Shown one piece after another: positions 27,765 through 36,572 of a stretch of DNA of 64,000 nucleotides. The notes beneath the pieces were generated by a model. It had not been told where the DNA came from and made no database searches. It was given only the letters and a program-made list of their open reading frames with translations. The stretch is taken from contig NZ_RHHB01000006.1 of the NCBI RefSeq assembly GCF_003710805.1, positions 1 through 64,000 of the forward strand, read 5' to 3'. Every line of letters starts with the position of its first letter. Position 1 is the first letter of the stretch. The DNA is from Agromyces tardus (GTDB taxonomy: Bacteria > Actinomycetota > Actinomycetes > Actinomycetales > Microbacteriaceae). The position numbers and the translations under genes were made by a program.

Positions 27765-29549
27765 TCAGGCGTCGGCCGCCGCGTAGCTGTCGACGATCGC
27801 GAGGTCGAGCGGGAAGTCGACGGGGAAGTCGCCGAAGAGCAGCTCGCCCGCGGCCTTCGCGGTGTCGAGCACCGCGGCCGCCACGGCGTCGGCGTGCTCC
27901 GCGGGCGTGTGCACGATCAGCTCGTCATGCAGGAAGTACACGAGGTGCGGCACGCGGTCGAAGGCCGGTCCGGATGCCGCAGCAGCATGCCTCGCCGGGG
28001 CGGTGTCGCCGATCGCGGTCAGCCGGGCTCGCAGCGCCGCCATCCAGCAGAGCGCCCACTCGGCCGCACTCCCCTGCACCACGAAGTTGCGCGTGAACCG
28101 GCCCCAGTCGCGTGCCGTCGAGCGCGCACGCCGCTCGTCGGCGGCCGTGGCATCCGGCTGGCTCGCCCGCGATTGCACCTCGTGCCAGGCCGGGCCGGGG
28201 CGAGGAGACGACCGGCCGAGCAGGGTCGTGACCGACCTGCCGCGCTCCCCCTCGCGGGCGGCGGCGTCGACGAGCGCCATCGCCTTCGGATAGGCGCGGG
28301 CGAGTCGCGGCACGAGCCGGCCGCTCTCCCCCGTGGTCGCGCCGTACATCGCGCCGAGCATCGCGATCTTCGCCTGCGAGCGCGTCTCGACGACGCGCGC
28401 ATCGACGATGCCGCCGTACAGGTCGCGTCCGCGCGCCGCCTCGGCCATGGCCGTGTCGTGCGACATGCCGGCGAGCACGCGCGGCTCGAGCTGCGCGGCA
28501 TCCGCCACGACGAGCCGCCAGCCGGGATCGGCGGTCACCGCGGCCCGCACGTTCTTCGGCAGCTGGAGTGCGCCACCGCCCGAGGTCGCCCATCGCCCCG
28601 TCGCGGTGCCGCCGGGCACGTAGTCGGGGCGGAAGCGCCCGTCGGCCACCCACTCCTCGATCCACGCCCAGCCGTTCGCGCCGAGCAGCCGGGCCAGCTT
28701 CTTGTAGGCGACGACCGGTTCGATGGCCGGATGCTCGTGCTCCCGCAACTCCCATCGGCTCGTGGAGGTCACCGGGAGCCCCACGCGCTGCAGGGCGCGC
28801 AGCAGGTCGACCTGCGAGTCGAGGTTGAGTGCCGGGGCAGCGAGTTCTGCGCGAACGGTGGCAGCGAGCTCCTCCATGCGGGCCGGCTTGCGGCCCACGG
28901 GCGGCCTCGGCCCGAGCTCGGCCTCGAGCACGCCCTCGTGCACCGCCCGATTCCACGGAAGGCCGGCGGCCTGCAGCTCCGCGCCGATGAGCGCCCCGGC
29001 GGACTCGGCGGCGAGCAGGAGCCGCAGTGCGGCGGGAGTCTCGCTGTCGCGCACGACCGCGAGCTGCCGGTCGTGCTCGGCGACGATCGCCGCGAGCGTC
29101 GGCGGCGCGGCATCCGCCGGCCCGTTCCAGGACGGGTCGCGGTTCGGACGGGGGGCGGGCGTGTCGTCGAGGTCGAACAGGGCCGGGCCGTCGACGGCTG
29201 CCGGCACGGGTGCCGCCGCCTCGACGGCGACGCCCTCGTTGGGACCGTGCGGCAACCAGTCCGGACGATCGCCGAGGCGCTCGGTCGCGACGGCGGCCCG
29301 GGTCGAGTTCGCGAGGATCGCGCCGCAGAGTCGCAGGTCATGGCAGCGCTCGACTCGCACCCCGGCCGCGAGCAGTTGCGGAAGGAACTCGCGGGTGTCG
29401 ATCCACACCCAGCGCGGGCGCTGCGGCTCGTACCTGTGCACGAGCGCTGCGAGGTCGAGGCGATCGGATGTCGCGAGCACCTCGCCGCCGCGGTCGGGAT
29501 CGACGAGGGACACCAGGCCGGCCCCGTCTGTTCCGACCACGATGCGCAC
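27765..29549 (-). CDS. PolA-like DNA polymerase with 3'-5' exonuclease-like region, no 5' nuclease domain
   Basis: This protein of about 594 residues covers the Klenow-like part of family A DNA polymerases. Motif A is VVADAAQLEPRVLAG (near 350), the O-helix is RSQAKIAMLGAMYG (near 391) and motif C is FLHDELIVHTP (near 543). The N-terminal 150 residues should hold the exonuclease fold, but I see no clear DxE motif there. It is a second, stand-alone family A polymerase as found in many actinobacteria, perhaps for repair. Start GTG 29549 is chosen at the conserved VRIVVGTDGAG; ATG 29627 is an alternative. It is divergent from a nuclease candidate. Confidence 0.8.
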   Translation of the reverse strand: MRIVVGTDGAGLVSLVDPDRGGEVLATSDRLDLAALVHRYEPQRPRWVWIDTREFLPQLLAAGVRVERCHDLRLCGAILANSTRAAVATERLGDRPDWLPHGPNEGVAVEAAAPVPAAVDGPALFDLDDTPAPRPNRDPSWNGPADAAPPTLAAIVAEHDRQLAVVRDSETPAALRLLLAAESAGALIGAELQAAGLPWNRAVHEGVLEAELGPRPPVGRKPARMEELAATVRAELAAPALNLDSQVDLLRALQRVGLPVTSTSRWELREHEHPAIEPVVAYKKLARLLGANGWAWIEEWVADGRFRPDYVPGGTATGRWATSGGGALQLPKNVRAAVTADPGWRLVVADAAQLEPRVLAGMSHDTAMAEAARGRDLYGGIVDARVVETRSQAKIAMLGAMYGATTGESGRLVPRLARAYPKAMALVDAAAREGERGRSVTTLLGRSSPRPGPAWHEVQSRASQPDATAADERRARSTARDWGRFTRNFVVQGSAAEWALCWMAALRARLTAIGDTAPARHAAAASGPAFDRVPHLVYFLHDELIVHTPAEHADAVAAAVLDTAKAAGELLFGDFPVDFPLDLAIVDSYAAADA

Positions 29550-29669
29550 CCCCTGATTCTCGCCCGAGCAGCCGACATCGGCGATCCCGCAGTCGGATGT
29601 CGGCGGTCGGCCGAAGAATGCGGTCATGCAACGGATGACGGCGAAGCCGAGGTTCAGGGGAACGCACGA

Positions 29670-30431
29670 ATGGTCGCGGTGAGCTTCGCCTGCGGCCACG
29701 GCGAGCAGGCGGGCGTGCCCGGGGTCGTCTCGCTACGGCGACCCTGCCCCGTGTGCATGCTCCTGCACGAGACGCAACGGTCGCGGTCCGAGCTCCTCGG
29801 GCGGGTGGCGCCGCCCGAACGCCGGGCGCTCGCCGGCGAGACCCGCGTCGGTGCACGATACACGTGGCGCTGCGCCCGTGGGCACGACCGGTACACGGCG
29901 ACCGTGCTCGACGTGCTCACGGGTCCGAGCTGCGCGAAGTGCATGGCGAACGCCGCGGCGCCCGGTGCGGCTCGCGAGGCGGGGATGGCGTTCATGAAGC
30001 CGGGGCTCCGCGTGGGCACCTCGATGACCGAGCAGCGGCTGCGGATGCTGCTCGGCGAGCGGATCCGGCTGCATCACCGCGTGAATGCGGTGCGCATCCG
30101 CCGTATGTTCTACGGCAAGCAGGAGGTGTGGCCCGACATCCTCGTGCCGCAGCTGCGGGTCGCAGTCGAGTACGACGATCCCGGCCGCTCGCGCCGCGCG
30201 CATCTCGGGCTCAAGGAGGCGTCCGATCTCGAGAAGGACGACGCGCTGCGCGAGGTGGGTTGGGAGGTCATCCGCATTCGGGCGGGCGGGCTCGAGTCGT
30301 TCGGTCCGTACAGCGTCGTCTGCCGCACGCTCACCGTCGAGGCGGTCGACGAGGTGGTGCGATTGATGGCCGAGATCCGCGGCCAGGCGGCGGTGGACGC
30401 ACTCCGCGTGGATGCGGCATCCGCCTCCTGA
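29670..30431 (+). CDS. Double zinc-ribbon protein with VSR/DUF559-like nuclease domain
   Basis: This 253-residue protein has two zinc-ribbon-like units (FACGHG...CPVC about 8-30 and WRCARGH...CAKC about 68-94), then a PD-(D/E)xK-like core (about 150-220): VWPDILVPQLRVAVEYDD, then DDALREVGWEVIRIRAGG. That order resembles DUF559 and very-short-patch-repair endonuclease relatives. The frame is open for 2 kb upstream, but only this part has protein-like composition and motifs. It sits 120 bp from the divergent PolA-like gene. Target and activity are unknown; a DNA-nicking role is inferred from the fold. Confidence 0.7.
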   Translation: MVAVSFACGHGEQAGVPGVVSLRRPCPVCMLLHETQRSRSELLGRVAPPERRALAGETRVGARYTWRCARGHDRYTATVLDVLTGPSCAKCMANAAAPGAAREAGMAFMKPGLRVGTSMTEQRLRMLLGERIRLHHRVNAVRIRRMFYGKQEVWPDILVPQLRVAVEYDDPGRSRRAHLGLKEASDLEKDDALREVGWEVIRIRAGGLESFGPYSVVCRTLTVEAVDEVVRLMAEIRGQAAVDALRVDAASAS

Positions 30432-30543
30432 CGGCGCGCCGCGACCGTCTGTGGAGGATCGCCGCACGGGTCGTCGTGGCTCGATAGGGTGAGAGCCGCC
30501 CTCGCCGTGCCGGCGAGGGTCTCGCGTGCAGAGAGGTCCTCGA

Positions 30544-31014
30544 GTGCTCCTTCCCTTCCTCATCGTGGGAGGCCTCGGCCTCGTGATCCTCGTCGTGTCG
30601 CTCGTGCTGGGCGACGTGTTCGATCACCTCGAGATCGGCGACGGCGCGATCTCCGGAACGGCCCTGGCGGTCGGACTCGTCGTCTTCGGGGCCGCGGGTG
30701 CCATCACCGCGAGCCTCGGCTGGGAGCTCGTCTGGGCGTACGTGCTGGCGGGTGTGCTCGCCGCCCTCGCGTACGCCTTCAGCGCCCTCGCGGTGCGTTC
30801 CCTCACCCGCAGCTCCGACGGCGTCCCGCAATCGGCGCTCGGCCTCACCGGCGTGACGAAGTCGTCGGTCTCCGCTGCGGGCGGCGAGGTCAGCCTCGAC
30901 GGTCCCGGCGAGCTCGAACGCCGGCTCGCGTACTCCGACCTGCCGATCCCCGAGGGCGTCCGCGTGCGAGTCGTCGAGCACGCGGGAACCCGGGTCAAGG
31001 TCGAGGCCGCGTGA
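30544..31014 (+). CDS. NfeD-like membrane protein
   Basis: This 156-residue protein has three to four N-terminal transmembrane helices (about 1-85) and a C-terminal beta-rich domain (about 95-156, LGLTGVTKSSVSAAGGEVSLD) like the OB fold of NfeD proteins. NfeD partners are normally encoded next to flotillins, and flotillin begins 70 bp downstream. GTG 30544 follows AGAGAGG. It would sit in the cytoplasmic membrane and help organise flotillin microdomains (inference). Confidence 0.8.
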   Translation: MLLPFLIVGGLGLVILVVSLVLGDVFDHLEIGDGAISGTALAVGLVVFGAAGAITASLGWELVWAYVLAGVLAALAYAFSALAVRSLTRSSDGVPQSALGLTGVTKSSVSAAGGEVSLDGPGELERRLAYSDLPIPEGVRVRVVEHAGTRVKVEAA

Positions 31015-31084
31015 CGGCCCGTCCCGTCCGCCGCCCAACCTGCACCGCCCCCACACGGCATCACCCGAACCCCCGGAAGGAACC

Positions 31085-32542
31085 ATGCTGACCCCCGAGC
31101 TCATCCAGGTCATCTCGATCGTCGCGATCGCGATCGCACTGCTCAGCCTGCTCGTCTTCATCGCACGACGCATCCGACGCGTGCCGCCCAACGAAGCACT
31201 CGTCATCGTCGGGCGCGGCGCCGGCCGCGCCGCATCCGGCGAGCCCGTCACGGGCCAGCGCGTCGTCATCGGCGGCCGTACGTTCGTGTGGCCGATCCTG
31301 CAGCAGGGCTTCGCGATCTCGCTCGAACAGCGCCAGATCGGCATCACGGTCGAGGGCGTCGACAAGAACCGCATCAAGATCGCCATCAAGGCGTCGATCA
31401 ACTTCAAGGTGAGCGGCACCGAAGACGGCGTGCGCCGCGCCGCCCAGCGGTTCCTCTCGCAGCAGGAACTGCTGACCGAGATCATCAAGGAGTCGCTCGA
31501 GGGCTCGCTGCGCTCGATCGTGGGCGACATGACGATCGAGCAGATCATCTCCGACCGCAAGAGCCTCTCGGACCGGGTCGTCGCCGAGACGAAGACCGAC
31601 CTCGTCGAGCAGGGCCTGCAGGTCGACCTCCTCAACATCTCCGACATCTCGACCCCGGGCAGCGACTACCTCGCGAACCTCGGCCGCGCCGAGGCCGCCC
31701 GAGCCCGCCAGGTCGCCGAGGTGAGCGAGGCGGAGGCCGCCCGTGCCAGCGAGTTCGCGCGCATCGAGGCGGCAGAGCAGATCGCCGAGCGGCAGAAGGC
31801 GCTGAGCCTCAAGCAGGCGATCATCAAGGCTGAGACCGACCGGGCGAACGCCGAAGCGGCCGCGGCCGGCCAGCTCGCGAAGGCCGAACAGGACAAGCTC
31901 GTGGCCGTGCAGGAGCGGGACGCTCTCTCGGAGCAGGCGCTCGTGACCCAGGAGCGCCTCGACATCGAGATCCGCAAGCCGGCCGAGGCCGAAGCATACG
32001 CCGAGGTGCAGCGCGCGACCGCGCAGCGCGACGCCGCGAACGCCAGCACCGAGGCCGAGGCGTACAAGCGCACCAAGATCGCCGAGGCGAACAAGGTCGC
32101 AGCGGTGCAGGACGCCGAGGCGGCCGCGACCTCCGTCCGCGTGTCCGGCGAGGCGGAGCGCGACCGACAGGTGGCGCTCGCCGCGGGCATCCGCGCCGAG
32201 GGTGAGGCGAAGGCCGCCGCGGTGCAGGCCGAGGGGCTCGCCGACGCGGCTGCGACCGACGCCAAGGCCGAGGCGCTGAAGAAGTACGGCGAGGCCGCAC
32301 TGGCGCAGGAGATCATCTCGCGGCTGCCCGAGATCGTGCGGGCCGCGGCCGAGCCCATCTCCAACATCAAGACGCTCACCGTCGTCTCGACCGACGGTGC
32401 GAGCGCCGTCACGAAGACCGTGGGCCAGGTGCTCGGCGAGGGCACCGAGGTCGTGAAGTCGCTCACGGGGCTCGATGTCGGCGCGATCCTCGCGGGTCTG
32501 GCCGGCGGACAGCTCGTGAAGGCCGACGCGCGCGCCGAGTAG
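31085..32542 (+). CDS. Flotillin / SPFH-domain membrane scaffold protein
   Basis: This 485-residue protein has an N-terminal membrane segment (about 7-29) followed by an SPFH/band 7 domain (about 35-205). A long Glu/Ala-rich coiled coil (about 210-405, with repeats such as AEAYAEVQRATAQRDAAN) and a short hydrophobic C-terminal part follow. This is the flotillin layout. Such proteins form membrane scaffolds. It is preceded by the NfeD-like partner gene and ended by a strong hairpin. Confidence 0.9.
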   Translation: MLTPELIQVISIVAIAIALLSLLVFIARRIRRVPPNEALVIVGRGAGRAASGEPVTGQRVVIGGRTFVWPILQQGFAISLEQRQIGITVEGVDKNRIKIAIKASINFKVSGTEDGVRRAAQRFLSQQELLTEIIKESLEGSLRSIVGDMTIEQIISDRKSLSDRVVAETKTDLVEQGLQVDLLNISDISTPGSDYLANLGRAEAARARQVAEVSEAEAARASEFARIEAAEQIAERQKALSLKQAIIKAETDRANAEAAAAGQLAKAEQDKLVAVQERDALSEQALVTQERLDIEIRKPAEAEAYAEVQRATAQRDAANASTEAEAYKRTKIAEANKVAAVQDAEAAATSVRVSGEAERDRQVALAAGIRAEGEAKAAAVQAEGLADAAATDAKAEALKKYGEAALAQEIISRLPEIVRAAAEPISNIKTLTVVSTDGASAVTKTVGQVLGEGTEVVKSLTGLDVGAILAGLAGGQLVKADARAE

Positions 32543-32553
32543 GAGCGGCGTCG

Positions 32554-32581
32554 ACGGGGAGCGGGCCGTCCGGCCCGCTCC
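32554..32581 (+). terminator. Terminator after flotillin gene
   Basis: A perfect 12-bp GC stem (32554-32565 with 32570-32581) with GTCC loop lies 12 nt after the stop. Confidence 0.75.
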
Positions 32582-32735
32582 CCGTTCCGCGTCCTCGGGA
32601 GCATCGGCCCTCGACCTCGGCAACCGCACGGTCGAGCTCCTCCCCCAGCCGCCCGCGCACACCGACACCCGATCTCGTCGTCTTCGCGGCCGCGGAGCCC
32701 ACGTTCGATCCTCGGCCCCCTCGACGCGCTCGCCG

Positions 32736-33392
32736 TCACGCGTTGTCGAGGAACGCGATCACGGCGAGCACCCGGCGATGGTCTCCGTCATCCTCGTCGC
32801 CGAGGTCGAGCTTGCCGAGGATGCGGTGCACGTGCTTCTCCACCGTGGTCTCCGAGACCGTGAGCACGCGGGCGATACCGAGGTTCGAGCGGCCCTGCGC
32901 CATCAGGGAGAGCACCTCGCGTTCGCGCGGGGTGAGTCCGGCGAGCGGATCCCGCGCCCGCCGCGCGAGGACGAGCTCCTGCACGAGCGCCGGGTCGATG
33001 ACCGATTCCCCCACCCTCACTCGCTCGAGGGACGAGAGGAAGTCGCTCACCATCGAGATGCGCTGCTTCAGCAGGTACCCGATTCGCGGACCGCTCGCGA
33101 GCAGCTCGATCGCATGCTCCACCTCTGCATACGACGACAACACCATGATCGCGATCGACGGCACCTCGGCCCTCACGGCTTTCGCCGCGATCAGGCCCTC
33201 GATCGTGTGGGTCGGGGGCATGCGGATGTCGATGATCAGGAGTTGCGGCTCGAGCTCCTGCGCGAGCTCGAGGATGCGTGTCGCCTCCGCGACCTGCGCG
33301 ACGACGTCGTAGCCCGATTGCGTCAAGAGGCTGGCGAGACCCTCCCTGAGCAGGACGTCGTCGTCGGCGATCATCGCGGTGATTCCCGGCAT
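32736..33392 (-). CDS. NarL/LuxR-type response regulator
   Basis: This 218-residue two-domain regulator has an N-terminal receiver domain with acidic pocket MIADDDVLLREG, phospho-acceptor Asp in LLIIDIRMP (near 54) and conserved Lys in YLLKQRI. The C-terminal LuxR helix-turn-helix is LTPREREVLSLMAQGRSNLG ... VSETTVEKHVHRILGKL (about 145-200). It is divergent from the histidine kinase gene 89 bp away, which is its likely partner. The ATG at 33392 is chosen at the conserved receiver start. Confidence 0.9.
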   Translation of the reverse strand: MPGITAMIADDDVLLREGLASLLTQSGYDVVAQVAEATRILELAQELEPQLLIIDIRMPPTHTIEGLIAAKAVRAEVPSIAIMVLSSYAEVEHAIELLASGPRIGYLLKQRISMVSDFLSSLERVRVGESVIDPALVQELVLARRARDPLAGLTPREREVLSLMAQGRSNLGIARVLTVSETTVEKHVHRILGKLDLGDEDDGDHRRVLAVIAFLDNA

Positions 33393-33481
33393 CACGTTCC
33401 CAGACCGTTTCTCGGTATTTGTGCCAGTCTGAGCGCGGACGGGGCTGGAGACAACAGGTCGGAGCCGTATCGAGGTACTGC

Positions 33482-35632
33482 ATGCAGGAAATCTTCCCGA
33501 GCACTGACGTGATCGCCGCCGAGCTGGCGGCGCTGCGGACCGCGGCCGCCCTGGTGGCGCGAGGGGCATCGCCGCGGGTGGTCCTCGAGAGCGTGGCGCG
33601 TCACGTCGCCGTCGCAGTGGAAGCGGACTTCCTGGAGATCCTGCAGTTCGATGAACACGATCGACCCCGGGTCATCGCCGCGTGGGCGTCACGAGGCGAC
33701 CGCGTGCTCGCCCTGGAGCGATGGGCGCTCGACGACGACCGTGCCGCGCGACGGATCGCCACGACGCGCGCCCCCACCCGGGAGGACGCCGGCGATGGCG
33801 GTCCGGATGCGACGTCCGAGAACGCCGGCGAACGGCACGGCATCAGGTCGTCCGTCGGCGTGCCGGTGCTGCTGCAGGACCGGGTATGGGGAGCGATCTT
33901 CGTGCACTCGATCGGCGACCAGCCGCTGCCCGACCAGACCGAAGCCCGCCTGCTGGGGCTGACCCAGCTCATCGCCTCGGCAGTGGCAAACAGCCACGCG
34001 AACACTGCGGTGGAGGAGCTCGCAGCGGATCAGGCCGCGCTGCTGCGCGTCGCGGAGTTGGTGGCTCGCGGCGCGCCGCCGGTGGAGGTGTTCGCGGCCG
34101 TCGCCGAGGAACTCGGGCGGGTCGTGAACGCCGCCGGTGCGAAGATGCTCCGCTACGAGAAGGACGGAATGGCCACGTTCCTCGCCAGCTGGGGCTCCCT
34201 CGAGGCAGGGATACCGGCCGGCACCCGGCTCAGCATCACCGGCACCAGCGTGACCGGGCAGATCTTCGCCACCGGCCGTCCCGCACGCGTGGACGACTAC
34301 GGCACTGCGACCGGGGCGATCGCCGCCCTCCAACGATCCGCGGGGATGCGCTCGGCGGTCGGCGCCCCCATCGTCGTCGACGGCGGCCTCTGGGGCGCAC
34401 TGGTCGTCGGCACCGTCGCCGCCGATCCGCTGCCACCGCACACCGAGCAGCGCATCACGAAGTTCGCCGACCTCGTCGCCGTCGCACTCTCGAACCTGGA
34501 GGCGCGCGTCGCGCTGCACGCCCTCGCCGACGAGCAGGCGGCGCTGCGGCGGGTGGCCACGGTCGTCGCACGAGGAGAGTGGGATGTCACCTCCGCCACC
34601 ATCGTCCGCGAGGTGGCGCTCCTCCTGGAGGTCGACGGGTCCGTACTGCTCCGATACGAAGCAGACGAGACAGTGACGGTCCTCGCCGCGTGGGGATCGC
34701 CCGACATGACCGACTACGTCGGCCAGCGGCTGGCGTTCGACGGCGACAATCCGGCGGCGCAGGTGTGGCGCACCCGGCGACCCGCCAGGCAGGAGGATTT
34801 CGGGGACGCCCGGGGGACGCTCGCCGAGCTCACTCGACGTGAAGGCATCACCTGCGTGGTCGCCAGCCCGGTGATCGTCGAGAACCAGCTGTGGGGCGCG
34901 GTCGTCGTGGTCAGCACCGAGCCGGAGAAGCTCCCGGCCGACACGGAGGAGCGCATCGGGCAGTTCACCGAGCTCGTGGCCACCGCGATCGGGAACATGA
35001 AGTCGCGGCTGGACCTGATCGAGTCCCGAGCCCGGATCGTGCAGACGGCCGACCTGACCCGCCGGCGGTTCGAGCGCGACCTGCACGACGGCATTCAGCA
35101 ACGCCTGGTGAGTATCGCGCTCGACCTCCACGGCGCGCGCGAATCACTTCCGCCCGAGCTCGAACGCTCCCGGGCGAAGCTCTCCGGGGTCGCCACTCAA
35201 CTCGCGGACGCGCTCGAGGACCTTCGGGAACTCTCGCGGGGCCTGCACCCGGCGATCCTCTCCGAGGGCGGACTCGAACCCGCGATCCGTTCCCTGGCAC
35301 GCCGGTCTCCCGTGCCGGCGAGCGTGCGGCTCGAGCACCTGCCGAGGCTCGCCGATCCCGTCGAGGTCGCCGCGTACTACGTCGTCTCGGAATCGCTCGC
35401 GAACGCCGGGAAGCATGCGCACGCAGCGCTGGTCGACATCACCGTGCGCTGCCACGACGGCCGTCTCGAAGTCACCGTGGTGGACGACGGCGCCGGGGGT
35501 GCCGATCCCTCCCTCGGGACCGGGTTGACCGGCCTGGTCGATCGCGTCGAGGCGCTGGGCGGCTCGATCAGCGTCCGGAGTCCCAAGGGACAGGGCACCC
35601 GCCTGATCGCGACGTTGCCCATCACGGGCTAG
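33482..35632 (+). CDS. Triple-GAF sensor histidine kinase (HisKA_3/HATPase)
   Basis: This 716-residue soluble kinase has no membrane segment. Three consecutive GAF-type sensory domains (about 12-170, 180-345, 350-515) each begin with a related helix such as AALVARGASPRVVLE. The HisKA_3 phospho-acceptor region is RRRFERDLHDGIQQRLVSIA (His near 535), and the HATPase domain includes ESLANAGKHAHAA and VVDDGAGGADPS (about 620-716). It resembles DevS/NreB-type kinases, but no heme ligand or Fe-S cysteines are evident in the GAF domains, so the signal is unknown. The likely partner is the divergent LuxR-type regulator. Confidence 0.9.
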   Translation: MQEIFPSTDVIAAELAALRTAAALVARGASPRVVLESVARHVAVAVEADFLEILQFDEHDRPRVIAAWASRGDRVLALERWALDDDRAARRIATTRAPTREDAGDGGPDATSENAGERHGIRSSVGVPVLLQDRVWGAIFVHSIGDQPLPDQTEARLLGLTQLIASAVANSHANTAVEELAADQAALLRVAELVARGAPPVEVFAAVAEELGRVVNAAGAKMLRYEKDGMATFLASWGSLEAGIPAGTRLSITGTSVTGQIFATGRPARVDDYGTATGAIAALQRSAGMRSAVGAPIVVDGGLWGALVVGTVAADPLPPHTEQRITKFADLVAVALSNLEARVALHALADEQAALRRVATVVARGEWDVTSATIVREVALLLEVDGSVLLRYEADETVTVLAAWGSPDMTDYVGQRLAFDGDNPAAQVWRTRRPARQEDFGDARGTLAELTRREGITCVVASPVIVENQLWGAVVVVSTEPEKLPADTEERIGQFTELVATAIGNMKSRLDLIESRARIVQTADLTRRRFERDLHDGIQQRLVSIALDLHGARESLPPELERSRAKLSGVATQLADALEDLRELSRGLHPAILSEGGLEPAIRSLARRSPVPASVRLEHLPRLADPVEVAAYYVVSESLANAGKHAHAALVDITVRCHDGRLEVTVVDDGAGGADPSLGTGLTGLVDRVEALGGSISVRSPKGQGTRLIATLPITG

Positions 35633-35644
35633 CTCCCCGTGGGC

Positions 35645-35665
35645 ACCCCCCTGCCAGCCGGGGGT
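35645..35665 (+). terminator. Short inverted repeat after the histidine kinase
   Basis: ACCCCC (35645-35650) pairs with GGGGGT (35660-35665) around a 9-nt loop, 12 nt after the stop. It is a weak terminator candidate. Confidence 0.35.
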
Positions 35666-35781
35666 CCGATCCTCCCGCTGGGATGCAGCCAAGACGGATG
35701 CTGGCGTGATCGACGCGCCGCTCCCCCGTCGCGATGCTGGAGCGGTCCGGAGACTCCGGCAGAACGACGGCGAGGACCACC

Positions 35782-36525
35782 ATGAGCATCACCGCGACAT
35801 CCCCGACCCGGCCAACCATCGTGCTCGTGCACGGCGCGTTCGCAGAGTCCTCCAGTTGGAGCGGGCTGATCGCGATCCTGCTGCGCGAGGGCTATCCGGT
35901 GATCGCGGTCGCGAATCCGCTCCGGGGCGTGCGACTCGACGCCGACTACCTCCGAGCCGTCCTCGATGACGTCTCCGGGCAGATCATCCTCGTCGGCCAC
36001 TCCTACGGCGGCACGGTGATCACGAACGCGGCGACGGGAAACGCCGACGTGAGGGCGCTCGTGTACATCGGGGGATTCGCTCCCGACGCGGGAGAGACCG
36101 CCGCCGAACTCGCCGGCCGGTACGAGGGCGGTACCCTCGGCGACACGTTGACCGCGGTCGCGCTTCCCGACGGCGGCAACGACCTGTACATCGTCCAGGG
36201 CAAGTACCGCGCCCAGTTCGCAGCCGACTCCTCCGAGGCGGATGCCGCGCTCATGGCCGCGACGCAACGACCCATCGTCGAAGCCGCACTCAACGAGCCG
36301 TCCGGCGAACCCGCTTGGAAGTCGATTCCCTCGTGGTTCCTGTTCGGCTCCGACGACAGGAACATCCCCGCCGCCAGCCACCGCTTCATGGCGGACCGAG
36401 CCGGCGCTCGCAAGACGGTCGAGCTGCAGGGCGGCTCCCACAGCGTGGCGGTACCCGAGGCGGCCACGGTGGCCGACCTCATCCGCGAGGCGGTCGCCGC
36501 CGTCGCCCACGACGACGGCGCGTAG
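35782..36525 (+). CDS. Alpha/beta hydrolase (first of a tandem pair)
   Basis: This 247-residue alpha/beta hydrolase has oxyanion motif LVHGAFAESSSW, nucleophile elbow VGHSYGG (Ser near 75) and catalytic His in GGSHSVAVPE near the end. The start at 35782 follows GAGGA. It is closest to small EstC/salicylate-esterase-like hydrolases. Its neighbour 48 bp downstream is a diverged paralogue with the same motifs. Substrate unknown; the pair and the following cupin suggest a small-molecule ester or lactone pathway, but this is inference. Confidence 0.85.
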   Translation: MSITATSPTRPTIVLVHGAFAESSSWSGLIAILLREGYPVIAVANPLRGVRLDADYLRAVLDDVSGQIILVGHSYGGTVITNAATGNADVRALVYIGGFAPDAGETAAELAGRYEGGTLGDTLTAVALPDGGNDLYIVQGKYRAQFAADSSEADAALMAATQRPIVEAALNEPSGEPAWKSIPSWFLFGSDDRNIPAASHRFMADRAGARKTVELQGGSHSVAVPEAATVADLIREAVAAVAHDDGA

Positions 36526-36572
36526 ACGCATCCACCCTCGCCAGCAGAGACTGAGGAGACTGAGGAGACATC

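Noticed and set aside
27414-29669. Upstream part of the long frame ending at 30431
   Set aside because: It runs over the PadR gene and antisense to the PolA-like gene; only codons after 29670 show zinc-ribbon and nuclease motifs.
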